Positions 1-8,921 of a stretch of 44,953 nucleotides of DNA are shown here, in pieces. Each line of letters opens with the position of its first letter. The first letter of the stretch is position 1. Made by a program: the position numbers and the translations under genes. The notes beneath the pieces were generated by a model that had not been told where the DNA came from, searched no databases, and worked only from the letters and a program-made list of their open reading frames with translations. The DNA comes from Chitinophagaceae bacterium (GTDB lineage: Bacteria > Bacteroidota > Bacteroidia > Chitinophagales > Chitinophagaceae), in assembly GCA_014379965.1 (NCBI GenBank), contig JACMKU010000078.1, positions 1 to 44,953 on the forward strand, in the 5' to 3' direction.

Positions 1-420
1 ACGTCTGTATTTACGATAAAATACGCTACTTATAATGGTAAACAATATTTTCAACACATCCTTTTCCAGCTACTTAATATAAAAAATGCTACGAGGTATG
101 AGTAGCGCAAATACAAACGGGGTTACTTATAAATCTGGCTGGTAATTTTTAGAAAGTTTATGCCTGTATGGAGGTGACGCCGGGTAGTTTTAATAACTAT
201 TTTAGGTAGATAAACCGGGTTAGAATTCCATCTATAGGTTTGAAGGATCGTCGACTGTACCGCCTCACGAGAGATTATCTGGCGGCTATAAATTTAGCAA
301 ATCACCTAACGTAAAAAAGATTACTATAGGTTGATTTTAAAAATGCTTATTTAGTTTAAGAATCGTTTTAAGCTTATAAATTAAATCCAAATCTTCAATA
401 AACTGGTTCGATAAAATTCC
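1..420. other. AT-rich stretch without a recognised gene
   Basis: No open reading frame with gene-like features, no tRNA or rRNA and no clear terminator hairpin was seen here. The stretch is AT-rich and stop-dense in all frames. It could hold a promoter or small RNA, but nothing supports a specific call. Confidence 0.5.
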
Positions 421-443
421 AATGTGGGGCACAAACGGAGTGT

Positions 444-527
444 GGGAGCGGGTGCCGAGTGCGACTCCCTCGCTCCCGCTCTGTTCCTGTTTCTGTTCCT
501 TTTTCTATTCCTGTACATCCCTCCCCC
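444..527. repeat. Left inverted copy of the GAGCGGGAGCGAG repeat
   Basis: The core CTCGCTCCCGCTCTG lies at 469-483 and is followed by a pyrimidine-rich run of CTGTTCC/TGTTTC words to about 515. It is the reverse complement of the purine-rich stretch at about 1055-1128 on the other side of the four-helix-bundle gene. A flanking GAGCGGG (446-452) can pair with CCCGCTC (475-481). The sequence from 450 to 483 is also recognisably the reverse complement of the copy at 10121-10157, which shares the GCACTC-GCACCC part. Confidence 0.8.
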
Positions 528-634
528 ATTTCTCACTTTTTTTCACAACAAAAAGTGTTTTATTCTTGGTGAATTCACCTTTGCCAACATTCCTCTTGCA
601 CTCCTGGCAGGCTACCTTGGTGAAAAAGATCGCT

Positions 635-991
635 ATGTTTTCCTACGAAAACCTTGAAGTATACAAAAAAGCTTTCGTCGCAAACCAGGAAGTGTTCCGA
701 TTCTTAAAAGGAAACAGAGTTATTCCCTTATATGCCAAGAGCCAGCTAGGCCGTGCAAGTGTAAGCATCATGCTCAATATCGCAGAAGGAAGTGCAAAGC
801 TTAGCAAGAAAGACAGAAGAAACTTTTATACAACCGCGAGGGGCTCCACGTTTGAAAGTGCATGCCTTGTTACGTTTCTAACGGCTGAAGAAGCCATGCC
901 TGCTGAACTAAATAAAAAGCTGTGCTCGCTGTATGAAGAGATTTCAAAAATGTTGTTCGTGATGATACGAAACCTTGACAGAGAGCAGTAA
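635..991 (+). CDS. Four-helix-bundle protein, S23/IVP (23S rRNA intervening sequence) family
   Basis: This 118-residue protein has the hallmarks of the S23/IVP-type four-helix-bundle family: an N-terminal F-x-x-L-x-V-Y-K-K-A-F segment, a central S-I-M-L-N-I-A-E-G-S-A block, the K-D-R-R-N-F-Y-x-x-A-R-G-S-x-x-E-S segment, and a helical C-terminus. The ATG at 635 is chosen because family members begin with a short M-x-x-Y/F-x-x-L-x-V segment; the frame is open upstream to 422, but that part translates the repeat and is not protein-like. Relatives are encoded in 23S rRNA intervening sequences and as the Avd accessory protein of diversity-generating retroelements; the molecular role of solitary copies is unknown. 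No reverse transcriptase or rRNA is nearby. The gene sits alone between inverted repeat arms (469-515 and about 1055-1128), which suggests a repeat-bounded unit. Confidence 0.85.
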   Translation: MFSYENLEVYKKAFVANQEVFRFLKGNRVIPLYAKSQLGRASVSIMLNIAEGSAKLSKKDRRNFYTTARGSTFESACLVTFLTAEEAMPAELNKKLCSLYEEISKMLFVMIRNLDREQ

Positions 992-1039
992 TAGCTCAGA
1001 ATAGAGAGGTGGCTTTCACTGCAAGGAGATATGGGAGGT

Positions 1040-1158
1040 GCGAGGAAGGGGAACGGGAAAAGAAACAGAAAAGGAAACAGAAACAGGAACAGAAAGAGAA
1101 ACAGGAACAGAAACAGAGCGGGAGCGAGGAACTACCCCGCTCTATTCCTTTCTCTTTC
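1040..1158. repeat. Right copy of the GAGCGGGAGCGAG repeat, convergent intergenic region
   Basis: A purine-rich run of AGGAAACAG/GGAACAG words (about 1055-1113) leads into CAGAGCGGGAGCGAG at 1114-1128. AGAGCGGG (1116-1123) can pair with CCCGCTCT about 13 bases on, giving a hairpin between the converging four-helix-bundle and IPT/TIG genes that could end transcription from both sides. The arm is inverted relative to 469-515. Confidence 0.8.
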
Positions 1159-2715
1159 CTAATTCAACCCAATCGCATCCACATAAACCGTAAACCCTCC
1201 CGTACCACTAAACTCCTGAACCCATATTTCAGCCAAAGAAGCAGCGGACGTTAAAGTAGAAATTGGAATGGAGTAATCAGTCCATTCACCCTCTACTACG
1301 GTTATATTGTAATTGCCATTCACTCCATTGATTCCAATTGTTATGACCTTACCCGCACTGCCCGGTGCACCGTATACTGAGATCTTCATGGTAGTGTAGG
1401 TTGCTAAATTGATGCTGGCACCCCCTAATTGGAGCGGAGAACCGTAACCCCCTACATAACTTATCCTAATTGACTTGGTTCCCTCACGAACCGGGGTTGG
1501 ATTATTTCTATCCGACGTACCGCCCCATCCACCACCAATCCAGCCATTCCAGTTGGCAGTAACAACATCATTGTAAATCGGTAATGACATAGTTGGAGGC
1601 GGCGCATTACCACTGATCTGCAAAATATCAGCTGATTCAACTGTGACTGTTGAATTCTTCACAGCCAACACGATCTTGCCATTCAATACCCCTGTAGGAA
1701 CGCGCAGGACCAATTGTGTTGCAGATTGGCTAACAAAGACTTTAACTGCCGGCGCATTCTGGAAGGTAATAGAATCGACGATGTCAAGGTTGGTTCCGGT
1801 AAGAGTCAAATTAGACAAAGGGCTCACTGGATTTGGCGTCATGGTTGTAATCGACGGCAACACAAGATTCAGGTCAATGGTTGATGTGGTCATAACTCCA
1901 GAAGCAGCTACTAATGAAATTTTCCCGGCTCTTGCACCCGCGGGAACAGTAACCACGATCTGAGTAGCAGTTATACTAACAAAAGTCGTTATCGGAGTGG
2001 CTACACCAGTAAATATGATTTTTTTGGTCAAATCCATGTTGGTACCCGTAATTGTCAGGTTCGCAGCATGTCTAACTGGATTTGGAGAGACACCTGTAAG
2101 CATAGGCAGTGTCACTTTCAATGTATCCGTTGTCGTAATTCTTATAAGAGCGGTACCACCATAGTTTATTATTAGCCGTCCCGTCTGCGCATCCGATGGC
2201 ACTTTAACTACCAATTGAGTTCGTGTTTTGCTTACAAACGTATCGACATTTTTACCATCTGCAAATGTCACCCTGGTAACCCAATTGAGATAATCTCCAG
2301 TTAATGTTACATTCTCCCCTGGGCGAGCCTGGGCAGTCATGGAAGTCACAGTAGTAGCCACACTCAGATTCAACCTGGTCTTAGTGACAATATCGCCTTG
2401 AGGTGTCTTGAGTGTAACGAATCCTTGCTCAGCTGCCACTGGCACTATCACTATGATCTCCTCCTTATTCTGTTTAATGAAGGCGGCCTTCTCAATGTTA
2501 GCACTAGTACCTGTAAAAATAATTTCAGTCACTTTGTCCAAATTCGTCCCAAAAAACCGCAATGTATCACCATGCATTGCTCCAGTGGGACCAAAACTTA
2601 GCAGCGTTATCTGGTCAGTACCTGTGTCCTCATCCTTTTTACAAGACGCGAAAGCCACTATTGCCAGTATGAAACCTACCAATGGTAACAGCCTTATGTT
2701 TAATTTATTGATCAT
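1159..2715 (-). CDS. IPT/TIG-repeat lipoprotein with C-terminal jelly-roll-like domain, putative surface glycan-binding protein
   Basis: The 518-residue protein starts with a lipoprotein signal ending F-A-S-C (Cys25) followed by K-K-D-E-D, a pattern typical of surface-exported Bacteroidota lipoproteins. About four IPT/TIG Ig-like repeats follow (roughly residues 34-118, 119-202, 203-285 and 286-365), each with a P-x-(x)-N-L-T-(I/L)-T-G-T-N-(L/M) type segment and a V-x-V-P-x-G strand. The last about 150 residues are rich in Gly and aromatics (W-x-G-W-I-G-G-G-W-G-G) and end V-Y-V-D-A-I-G-L-N, like a beta-sandwich carbohydrate-binding module. It is the last gene of the susC operon, 27 bases after the previous gene. 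Its likely role is to hold polysaccharide at the cell surface for the SusCD transporter. The exact ligand cannot be read from sequence; xylan is inferred from the nearby GH115. Confidence 0.85.
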   Translation of the reverse strand: MINKLNIRLLPLVGFILAIVAFASCKKDEDTGTDQITLLSFGPTGAMHGDTLRFFGTNLDKVTEIIFTGTSANIEKAAFIKQNKEEIIVIVPVAAEQGFVTLKTPQGDIVTKTRLNLSVATTVTSMTAQARPGENVTLTGDYLNWVTRVTFADGKNVDTFVSKTRTQLVVKVPSDAQTGRLIINYGGTALIRITTTDTLKVTLPMLTGVSPNPVRHAANLTITGTNMDLTKKIIFTGVATPITTFVSITATQIVVTVPAGARAGKISLVAASGVMTTSTIDLNLVLPSITTMTPNPVSPLSNLTLTGTNLDIVDSITFQNAPAVKVFVSQSATQLVLRVPTGVLNGKIVLAVKNSTVTVESADILQISGNAPPPTMSLPIYNDVVTANWNGWIGGGWGGTSDRNNPTPVREGTKSIRISYVGGYGSPLQLGGASINLATYTTMKISVYGAPGSAGKVITIGINGVNGNYNITVVEGEWTDYSIPISTLTSAASLAEIWVQEFSGTGGFTVYVDAIGLN

Positions 2716-2742
2716 TATTCTTGATTGTATACTTACTGAATG

Positions 2743-3885
2743 TTATTTAAGCTTTGGTACTACCCTGAAGTTATCGAAGGAGATATCTGCATCAAGCGCC
2801 CCTGGACCAAAAATCAATATCCGAGACCAATATCCATTCGGATTTACAACGGGTCTAACCGCATAGCTTTGGACGATGTCTTTGAACGGTATGATGACCG
2901 TGTTCCACTGTCCTTTAGAATCGTAGGGAGGATTCCAGGCATAGTTGTTATTGTCCTCGGAAGCCAAACCCAGGTTCAAAACAATCCGGTTTGAACTATA
3001 AGGCTTAATTGTGTTGACCTCGAACTTTAATAGATAATCTTCAGGCTTTATAATCGCCGCATCTGGAATTTTCGTAGCATGGTTTGGCATCGAATTAGCC
3101 GGACCGCCCGCTACTTCGGGGCTATCCCAAACCCAGGCAGCAACCTGCTTTTTAAAACGATAATAGTTTCCGCTAATCTTTGCAGGACCACCAGCGGCTG
3201 GAGTGGTCACGAGGTAATTTCCCCACCAGCCTTCATGAGGATCGCCACTAATGAAGATATTCCTGTTATCTCTGAATAGGAACTCAGATTCTGTTTCGCC
3301 AAAATTCGTTTTCACTTTGATTGGACCGGGTAGTGCTCCAGCAGGAACACGCACCTGGATCTCCTGATCCTTTATCGAAACTATTTCGCCTGTCACGCCA
3401 CCTGTAAAGGTGACCGTAAGTGGCGCATAGAAATAATTACCGGTGATAATCGCCACATCGCCGGCATTCACATATTCCGAAACCATTCCTGAAACAGTCG
3501 GCTTACTTATCTGCACCTGAAAATTATGTTCAAGTACTTTTCCGTTAGCGAAAATTATCCTGAGCTTATTATTTATTTCAGTAGGAATTTTTGTGGGCAC
3601 ACTGACGAGAATTGTAGTGCTGGTAATGTATGCCGGGGTCAATACAGCTCGCTGATCATTAAACCAGATCTGAACGGCATCCTGCAGATTTTCACCTACA
3701 ATGGCGATTAGTTGTCCCTGCGCGGCACCAACTAATAACGAATCTGATGAAACAGGATTGGTTACCCGGACATATGTTATCCGAGGCTCCCCACCTGAAC
3801 TCTTATCCTTTGTACAGGATGAGAAACTACTTATTACAGCAATTGCCATAATAGACATTAGCAAGGCGTTAGTTGTCGTTTTCAT
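2743..3885 (-). CDS. Surface glycan-binding lipoprotein (SGBP-B type, IPT/TIG plus C-terminal glycan-binding domain)
   Basis: The 380-residue protein has a lipoprotein signal with S-F-S-S-C (Cys24) then T-K-D. Residues about 33-205 form two IPT/TIG-like Ig domains. The remainder, with N-I-F-I-S-G-D-P-H-E-G-W-W-G, W-V-W-D-S-P and N-P-N-G-Y-W-S-R-I-L-I-F-G-P, resembles the glycan-binding domain described for SGBP-B proteins of Bacteroides xyloglucan loci. The gene lies 37 bases after susD, the usual position of such proteins. It is expected to bind polysaccharide at the outer surface and pass it to SusD. Family assignment is fairly secure; the ligand is inferred from context. Confidence 0.85.
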   Translation of the reverse strand: MKTTTNALLMSIMAIAVISSFSSCTKDKSSGGEPRITYVRVTNPVSSDSLLVGAAQGQLIAIVGENLQDAVQIWFNDQRAVLTPAYITSTTILVSVPTKIPTEINNKLRIIFANGKVLEHNFQVQISKPTVSGMVSEYVNAGDVAIITGNYFYAPLTVTFTGGVTGEIVSIKDQEIQVRVPAGALPGPIKVKTNFGETESEFLFRDNRNIFISGDPHEGWWGNYLVTTPAAGGPAKISGNYYRFKKQVAAWVWDSPEVAGGPANSMPNHATKIPDAAIIKPEDYLLKFEVNTIKPYSSNRIVLNLGLASEDNNNYAWNPPYDSKGQWNTVIIPFKDIVQSYAVRPVVNPNGYWSRILIFGPGALDADISFDNFRVVPKLK

Positions 3886-3922
3886 TTTACTTAAATATTA
3901 CTATTTAAAAAGCGATTTCAAT

Positions 3923-5638
3923 TTATGGATATTCAACAGCTGGATTGCTTAACCAAGGAGCTTGTGCCATTTCAACCGAAGGGATAGGAATTCTGAAATT
4001 CCCTGCGTTTGCATTGATCATTCTTGGGTTAGCAGGTGGGTTGGCCCATGGCGTTTTCTTGATAGTCCACACTGAAGGATTCGTGACATTATCCGGGGTA
4101 ATGTAATAGAAGCCCCGATCTTGTGAATTCAAAATGCTGAAAGCCTTTGTCGGATTCCAGTAATGTAAGCTCACGAGATCATACCACGCCATTCCTTCTA
4201 TCGCAAACTCCTTGAATCTCTCGTTAAGGATATCATCTAGAGTAATTGGCAATGGATTGCCTAAAAGATCTGAAAGAGGCGATAAGCCAGCTCTTGTTCG
4301 AATTGCATTAAAGTATTGCATTGCTGTCGGATCGCTTGTCGAAGCTCCACTACCCAACGTAGCTTCCGCATATATTAGATACATTTCAGCTAAACGTAGC
4401 ATATAAGTATTGTTCGGATAGCGCTGCGGCTCAATAGTGGGCATACCGAAATCCTTACCCTGACCGATTGTATATTTTTTAATATTCGCAAAATTGCGTT
4501 GCGCATCAAGTGTGAAGGGAACTACATAAGGTTTGATATCTACTCCACCTACTGTCCGCGTGATTTCTGCATAGGAATAACCAGGAAGCATAAAGCTTGC
4601 TTTAAGTCTCTGGTCAAGCGTACGCCCCTGGAGCATCGTATCCCCTGAGGCGGCAAACCCCTCATACTTACTCAGCATCCACCATGTGGCGGCCTTATCT
4701 CCACCCCAACCTTCGGCGCTTATTTCTCCACTCGCGTTAAAATGCGATACAGCACCGTTGCCTAAGCCATATCCTGCATTTCCAGGTAAGAATTCCCATT
4801 GCAACTCAAATAAAGATTCGTTCTTATTATCGTAAGGGTATTTGAATAAATCCGCATACACTGTCATCAAGCTCTTTCCACTCATAGTTATAACTCTGTG
4901 GGCGTAATACTTAGCGCTGTCAAGGAATGATTGGTTTCTTGCCCCTCCAGTTGCTTCAACACCGGCACGGGTTAAATAAAAACGAGCTAACATACCTTCC
5001 GCCGACCATTTATTAACACGTCCCGCAGGAGTAACTTCTGGCAGATCCGCTGCGACGGCCCGCATTTCACGGGTGAGAAAGCGCCAAATGCTTGGCACTG
5101 TATTCTTTGTGACCCTGGGATCATTAAGTAAGGTCAGATTACTTTCAATGATCGGAACTTCGCCCCAATTCATTACTAAGAACCTGTACGCGGCGGCTCT
5201 CATAAATCTCGATTCTGCAATAGCCGTTTTCTTTGCACCTTCAGTTAGAGCTGGCCCACCATACCGGTAAATATTGGCAATGGCAAGGTTTGACTGACCA
5301 ATTACAGTGAAAAGTGATGACCACGCTCTTCGGTTTTCAGGAGTGATATCTGTGGTGTTGAATTCCACATTCCCTCTTTCGTTATAACCTCTAAACGCAG
5401 TACCTCCGCGGATATCTCCAAAACTGAAAGCCGGGTTCTCATTGTAATCAAACCAGACCTTATTGTAAAGTAGAGAGGTGGCTGCTGCCAATTGCTCGTC
5501 AGTTTTATAAAAATTGGCATCCACTATGGCATCCGTGGGAGGTCTTTCCAGAAAATCTTTTTTACAAGATGAAAAGAGAACAATTGGTAAAACCAGACCC
5601 AATAAATAATTTATCGTTTTCGTATTAATCTTTGTCAT
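3923..5638 (-). CDS. susD: SusD/RagB-family outer-membrane nutrient-binding lipoprotein
   Basis: The 571-residue protein has a lipoprotein signal (L-F-S-S-C, Cys25, then K-K-D-F-L-E-R-P-P), a start found in a large share of SusD proteins. The following D-x-N-F-Y-K-T-D-E-Q-L segment, the helical TPR-like region with E-S-R-F-M-R-A-A-A-Y-R-F-L, and the C-terminal L-R-L-A-E-M-Y-L-I-Y-A-E-A and R-T-R-A-G-L-S-P-L plus L-N-E-R-F-K-E-F-A-I-E-G segments are diagnostic. SusD caps the SusC channel and delivers oligosaccharides to it. It starts 10 bases after the end of susC, so the two are co-transcribed and probably translationally linked. Length is normal for the family and no defect is seen. Confidence 0.97.
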   Translation of the reverse strand: MTKINTKTINYLLGLVLPIVLFSSCKKDFLERPPTDAIVDANFYKTDEQLAAATSLLYNKVWFDYNENPAFSFGDIRGGTAFRGYNERGNVEFNTTDITPENRRAWSSLFTVIGQSNLAIANIYRYGGPALTEGAKKTAIAESRFMRAAAYRFLVMNWGEVPIIESNLTLLNDPRVTKNTVPSIWRFLTREMRAVAADLPEVTPAGRVNKWSAEGMLARFYLTRAGVEATGGARNQSFLDSAKYYAHRVITMSGKSLMTVYADLFKYPYDNKNESLFELQWEFLPGNAGYGLGNGAVSHFNASGEISAEGWGGDKAATWWMLSKYEGFAASGDTMLQGRTLDQRLKASFMLPGYSYAEITRTVGGVDIKPYVVPFTLDAQRNFANIKKYTIGQGKDFGMPTIEPQRYPNNTYMLRLAEMYLIYAEATLGSGASTSDPTAMQYFNAIRTRAGLSPLSDLLGNPLPITLDDILNERFKEFAIEGMAWYDLVSLHYWNPTKAFSILNSQDRGFYYITPDNVTNPSVWTIKKTPWANPPANPRMINANAGNFRIPIPSVEMAQAPWLSNPAVEYP

Positions 5639-5648
5639 AGTCTAATTT

Positions 5649-8600
5649 TTAAAAGTTTACACCAATGCTAAAGCTGTATATCGGAGTCAGTGGATAACGG
5701 CCATAATCAAGTCCAATAGCCTGGTTGCCGGCATTTACCGGACCTCCAACAGAAGCTCCCACTTCCGGATCGTAACCGGAATATTTGGTGAACGTAGCCA
5801 AATTCTGGGCTCCGAATGACGCTCTAATCCCTTTTACTAATTTCTGTTTTGAAATAAGAGAAGTCGGCAAATTGTAAGAAAGTGAAATGTTCTTAAGGCG
5901 GATAAACGATCCATCCTCTACGAAACGGGTGCTAACAACATTGTAATTATTGTCATTGGCTATTTGAGACCCGGTTAATCTTGGAACAGTTGTACCTGGA
6001 TTTTCCAACTCCGGCAAACCGTTTTTCATAACAATCCTGGCATAATCGGCAACGTCCAGCATCAGGTTTCTACTGGTGTAAAAACGAGTGGCTTTATTGT
6101 TAACCATTGACAGCATGTTATAAATATCATTGCCAAACGTTGCAGTAAACATCACACTTAATTCCAGTCCTTTGTAGGAGAATGTATTTGTAAAACCTCC
6201 AAACAATTTTGGCCAGGGATTACCAATATATGTCTCATCATTGAAATCAATCTTCCCATCTTTATTCACATCCCTGTACTTCACGTCTCCTACCCATACA
6301 CCATTAGTTGCGCTCGTTGGAAGCCTGTTACCAGTGTTATCAACACGAACGGGGCTGTTATTGATTTCGTCGATGGATTGAAAAAGTCCCTCAGCGATGT
6401 AACCACGGAACAGCCATGGCTGCAGACCAACGGCAGAGCGTTGGGTCCATGATTGAGAGTAGCTATCATACCAAGTTGACACCCGATCAACGACAGCTGT
6501 TTCTGAATAGAATTTCTCGATTTCCGTTCTGAAACTCGAAAGATTCAGATTGGTTTCCCATCTGAAATCCGGCTTGGCTACATTGGTAGTATTGATAGTA
6601 AGTCCCCATCCCTTAGTCTGAAGCTCACCAATATTTACACGTGGGTTACCGACCGCCCCCTGTCCGCTAGTACCCATGTAAAAAGGTAATGGATTATCCA
6701 TTAGCAGGTTGTTGGTATTCTTTATGTAGTAATCAAACTCTACATTGATCCTGTTCTTTAGCATTCCGACGTTTATGCCTACGTTGTCTGTTTTTGTTTC
6801 TTCCCATTGCAACTCAGGATTACCATATCGTGCCGGTAAGAAACCATTGCCAAGGCCAGATATTCCAGATGCTAAAGGTGAATATATTCCTGTACCGCCG
6901 CCCTGGTTACCGGTAAGACCCGTTTCAAACCTCAATTTCAATTCACTGATAAAAGGAACTTTAAAGAATTCTTCCTGAGAAACTCTCCAGGCCGCTGAAA
7001 TAGACGGGAATGAACCCCATTTATTTTCCGGTCCAAAATTAGCTGAGCCATCACGCCTAAATGTTCCTGTCAGGATATAACGATTATCAAAATTGTAGTT
7101 GATCCTTCCCAGGTATGATTCCAACGCCCACGGGCCAGAACCACCACCATTTGTTCCCGGTGCAGCCCCCGCATTCAGGTCAAAAATCCCATTAGTAAGA
7201 AACCCGGATCGGCTGGCACTAATATTTTTCCAATTTGATTCTTGCGACTCATGACTAACCATCGCACTGATATTATGTTTGTCGATCTGTATATTATATT
7301 CAAGCAGCTGGTTCCAGTTCCAATAGGTACTCATTCCAACAAACTCATTCAGAGTGGCCGAAGTATTTTGTGCCCATCCAATCTTATAGGTTGGATTAAA
7401 GTACATGGAATTGGAGTAAGCTATATCTGTATTAAAAGAAGATCGCAAGGTGAGCCCTTTGGCTAAGTTCAACCCGAGATTAAGGCCGCCCCAGAACTGC
7501 CTTCTTCTATTTTCATTAGATCGGAGACTGGCAATTGCCACTGGGTTAACGGGAGCAAATTGGTTACCACCATTAACATCATCTCCTCCTCCCCACGCAC
7601 CGTTAAGGTCTTTCACTGGAATTTGAGGAGTAATTTGCAAGGCATCGGAGATTACACTTTCCGAGCTCGTTGTAATCGTTTCATTCGTTTGGTTGAAACT
7701 CAGGTTAGCTCCAAGTGAAATCCAATTTCTAGGCTTATTATCAAGATTGATTCTAAAACCATAACGATTAAAACCGGAGCCTATGGCAACACCTTCCTGG
7801 TTAAGGTACTCACCAGACATATAATAGGTAGTGTTTGCATTGCCACCACTAACACTTAACTGATGTTTTTGCATGGCCGCCTTATTGAACAAGGCACCCT
7901 GCCAATCCGTTCCCGCTCCTAAAAGAGAGGGATCTAAGAATTCATTGGGTGTAGTACCTCCTGCGAGTGCATGAAATTCCTTGCGCATTTGAGCGTATTG
8001 CCGAAGATTCATCACAGGCAAATTCTCAGGGGGGGTCTGAATATTATATTGAAAATTATAGTTCAACTTGGCTTCACCGGCGCGACCACGTTTAGTAGTG
8101 ATCAAGAGGACACCATTAGTAGCGCGGGATCCATATATCGCCGTGGCAGAAGGTCCTTGCAACACTTGAATATCCTCTATATCTGAAGGATTCAAGGAGG
8201 ATAAAGGATTTGAAGAGTTGGTAGTACCGCCGCCTTGAAGTTGTACACCATCGATAACATAGAGCGGTTCGGTATTGCCACTGATGGTGCTTATTCCACG
8301 GATATTTACGGAAATACCTCCGCCAGGTTGACCGGAATTCTGAGTTACATAAACACCAGCGGCCCTGCCCTGAATGGCTTGCTCGATAGTAGTGTTTACT
8401 GTCTTTTCAATATCCTTTGCGCCAACGGAGGTTTGGGCAGTCGTCAGGTTTACCCGCCGTGCACGTCCATAACCTACCACAACGACATCCGTTAGGGTGC
8501 TTGAGGCAGATACCAAGAAAATTGAAATTGCATTTTGAGAACCGATAGAGACTTCTTTTGTCTCCATACCAACATAAGATACAACCAGTGTTTTAGCATT

Positions 8601-8807
8601 AGGTGGGACATTAATAGAAAAGTTACCTGCTAAATCTGCGGTCGTGATATTCGTAATCTTGGATCCTTTTACAGTAACCGTCGCTCCACCTAGTGGAGCA
8701 AGCTTATCATCTGTAATGGTTCCGGTAACGATACGTTGGGCAAATGTAGTAGTGAAGGTGAATGTTGCGAATAGCAAAGCAATCACTCGAAAGAGTATAT
8801 TCCTCAT
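5649..8807 (-). CDS. susC: SusC/RagA-family TonB-dependent outer-membrane transporter
   Basis: Using the ATG at 8807 gives a 1052-residue protein whose first residues are a clean signal peptide ending T-F-A-Q; an in-frame start at 8858 would add 17 residues without signal character. After the signal come a carboxypeptidase-regulatory-like domain (I-V-T-G-T-I-T-D-D to V-G-M-E-T-K-E-V), the L-T-D-V-V-V-V-G-Y-G TonB-box region, a plug with I-R-G-I-S-T-I-S-G-N and P-L-Y-V-I-D-G-V, and a 22-strand barrel ending Y-S-F-S-I-G-V-N-F. It imports oligosaccharides across the outer membrane with TonB energy. It heads the four-gene minus-strand operon. A LacI-type operator lies about 45 bases upstream of the start, which suggests control by the divergent regulator. 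Confidence 0.97.
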   Translation of the reverse strand: MRNILFRVIALLFATFTFTTTFAQRIVTGTITDDKLAPLGGATVTVKGSKITNITTADLAGNFSINVPPNAKTLVVSYVGMETKEVSIGSQNAISIFLVSASSTLTDVVVVGYGRARRVNLTTAQTSVGAKDIEKTVNTTIEQAIQGRAAGVYVTQNSGQPGGGISVNIRGISTISGNTEPLYVIDGVQLQGGGTTNSSNPLSSLNPSDIEDIQVLQGPSATAIYGSRATNGVLLITTKRGRAGEAKLNYNFQYNIQTPPENLPVMNLRQYAQMRKEFHALAGGTTPNEFLDPSLLGAGTDWQGALFNKAAMQKHQLSVSGGNANTTYYMSGEYLNQEGVAIGSGFNRYGFRINLDNKPRNWISLGANLSFNQTNETITTSSESVISDALQITPQIPVKDLNGAWGGGDDVNGGNQFAPVNPVAIASLRSNENRRRQFWGGLNLGLNLAKGLTLRSSFNTDIAYSNSMYFNPTYKIGWAQNTSATLNEFVGMSTYWNWNQLLEYNIQIDKHNISAMVSHESQESNWKNISASRSGFLTNGIFDLNAGAAPGTNGGGSGPWALESYLGRINYNFDNRYILTGTFRRDGSANFGPENKWGSFPSISAAWRVSQEEFFKVPFISELKLRFETGLTGNQGGGTGIYSPLASGISGLGNGFLPARYGNPELQWEETKTDNVGINVGMLKNRINVEFDYYIKNTNNLLMDNPLPFYMGTSGQGAVGNPRVNIGELQTKGWGLTINTTNVAKPDFRWETNLNLSSFRTEIEKFYSETAVVDRVSTWYDSYSQSWTQRSAVGLQPWLFRGYIAEGLFQSIDEINNSPVRVDNTGNRLPTSATNGVWVGDVKYRDVNKDGKIDFNDETYIGNPWPKLFGGFTNTFSYKGLELSVMFTATFGNDIYNMLSMVNNKATRFYTSRNLMLDVADYARIVMKNGLPELENPGTTVPRLTGSQIANDNNYNVVSTRFVEDGSFIRLKNISLSYNLPTSLISKQKLVKGIRASFGAQNLATFTKYSGYDPEVGASVGGPVNAGNQAIGLDYGRYPLTPIYSFSIGVNF

Positions 8808-8852
8808 ATAGCAAGCTGTTTTTACTTCACTAATGTAGGATTTTTTCAACAA

Positions 8853-8868
8853 ATGCAACCGATTACAT
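8853..8868. promoter_or_regulatory. Putative LacI-family operator in the susC / regulator divergent promoter
   Basis: The 16-mer ATGCAACCGATTACAT is an imperfect palindrome around a central CG, the usual form of LacI/GalR operators. It lies in the only region between the divergent susC (start 8807) and regulator (start 8922) genes. An identical 16-mer is at 10014-10029; the sequences around the two copies differ, so the match is not a longer duplication. On the minus strand it overlaps the place where a -33 element for susC could be (GGTTGC, 18-base spacing, then TACATTAG). The site is inferred from form, position and recurrence. Confidence 0.7.
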
Positions 8869-8921
8869 AAAATTTCAAAAAATAAATTACTTTCGAGTTC
8901 TAATTCTCATGTAAAGATTAT

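Noticed and set aside
568..579. Perfect 12-base palindrome GGTGAATTCACC before the four-helix-bundle gene
   Set aside because: It could be an operator, but at 12 bases and a single copy there is not enough support.
422..634. Longer N-terminus for the four-helix-bundle protein
   Set aside because: This part translates the pyrimidine-rich repeat into Cys/Phe/Ser-rich sequence with no family similarity; the family start fits the ATG at 635.
635..991. Diversity-generating retroelement (the gene as Avd)
   Set aside because: No reverse transcriptase and no template/variable repeat pair is seen nearby; the gene fits the general S23/IVP family equally well.
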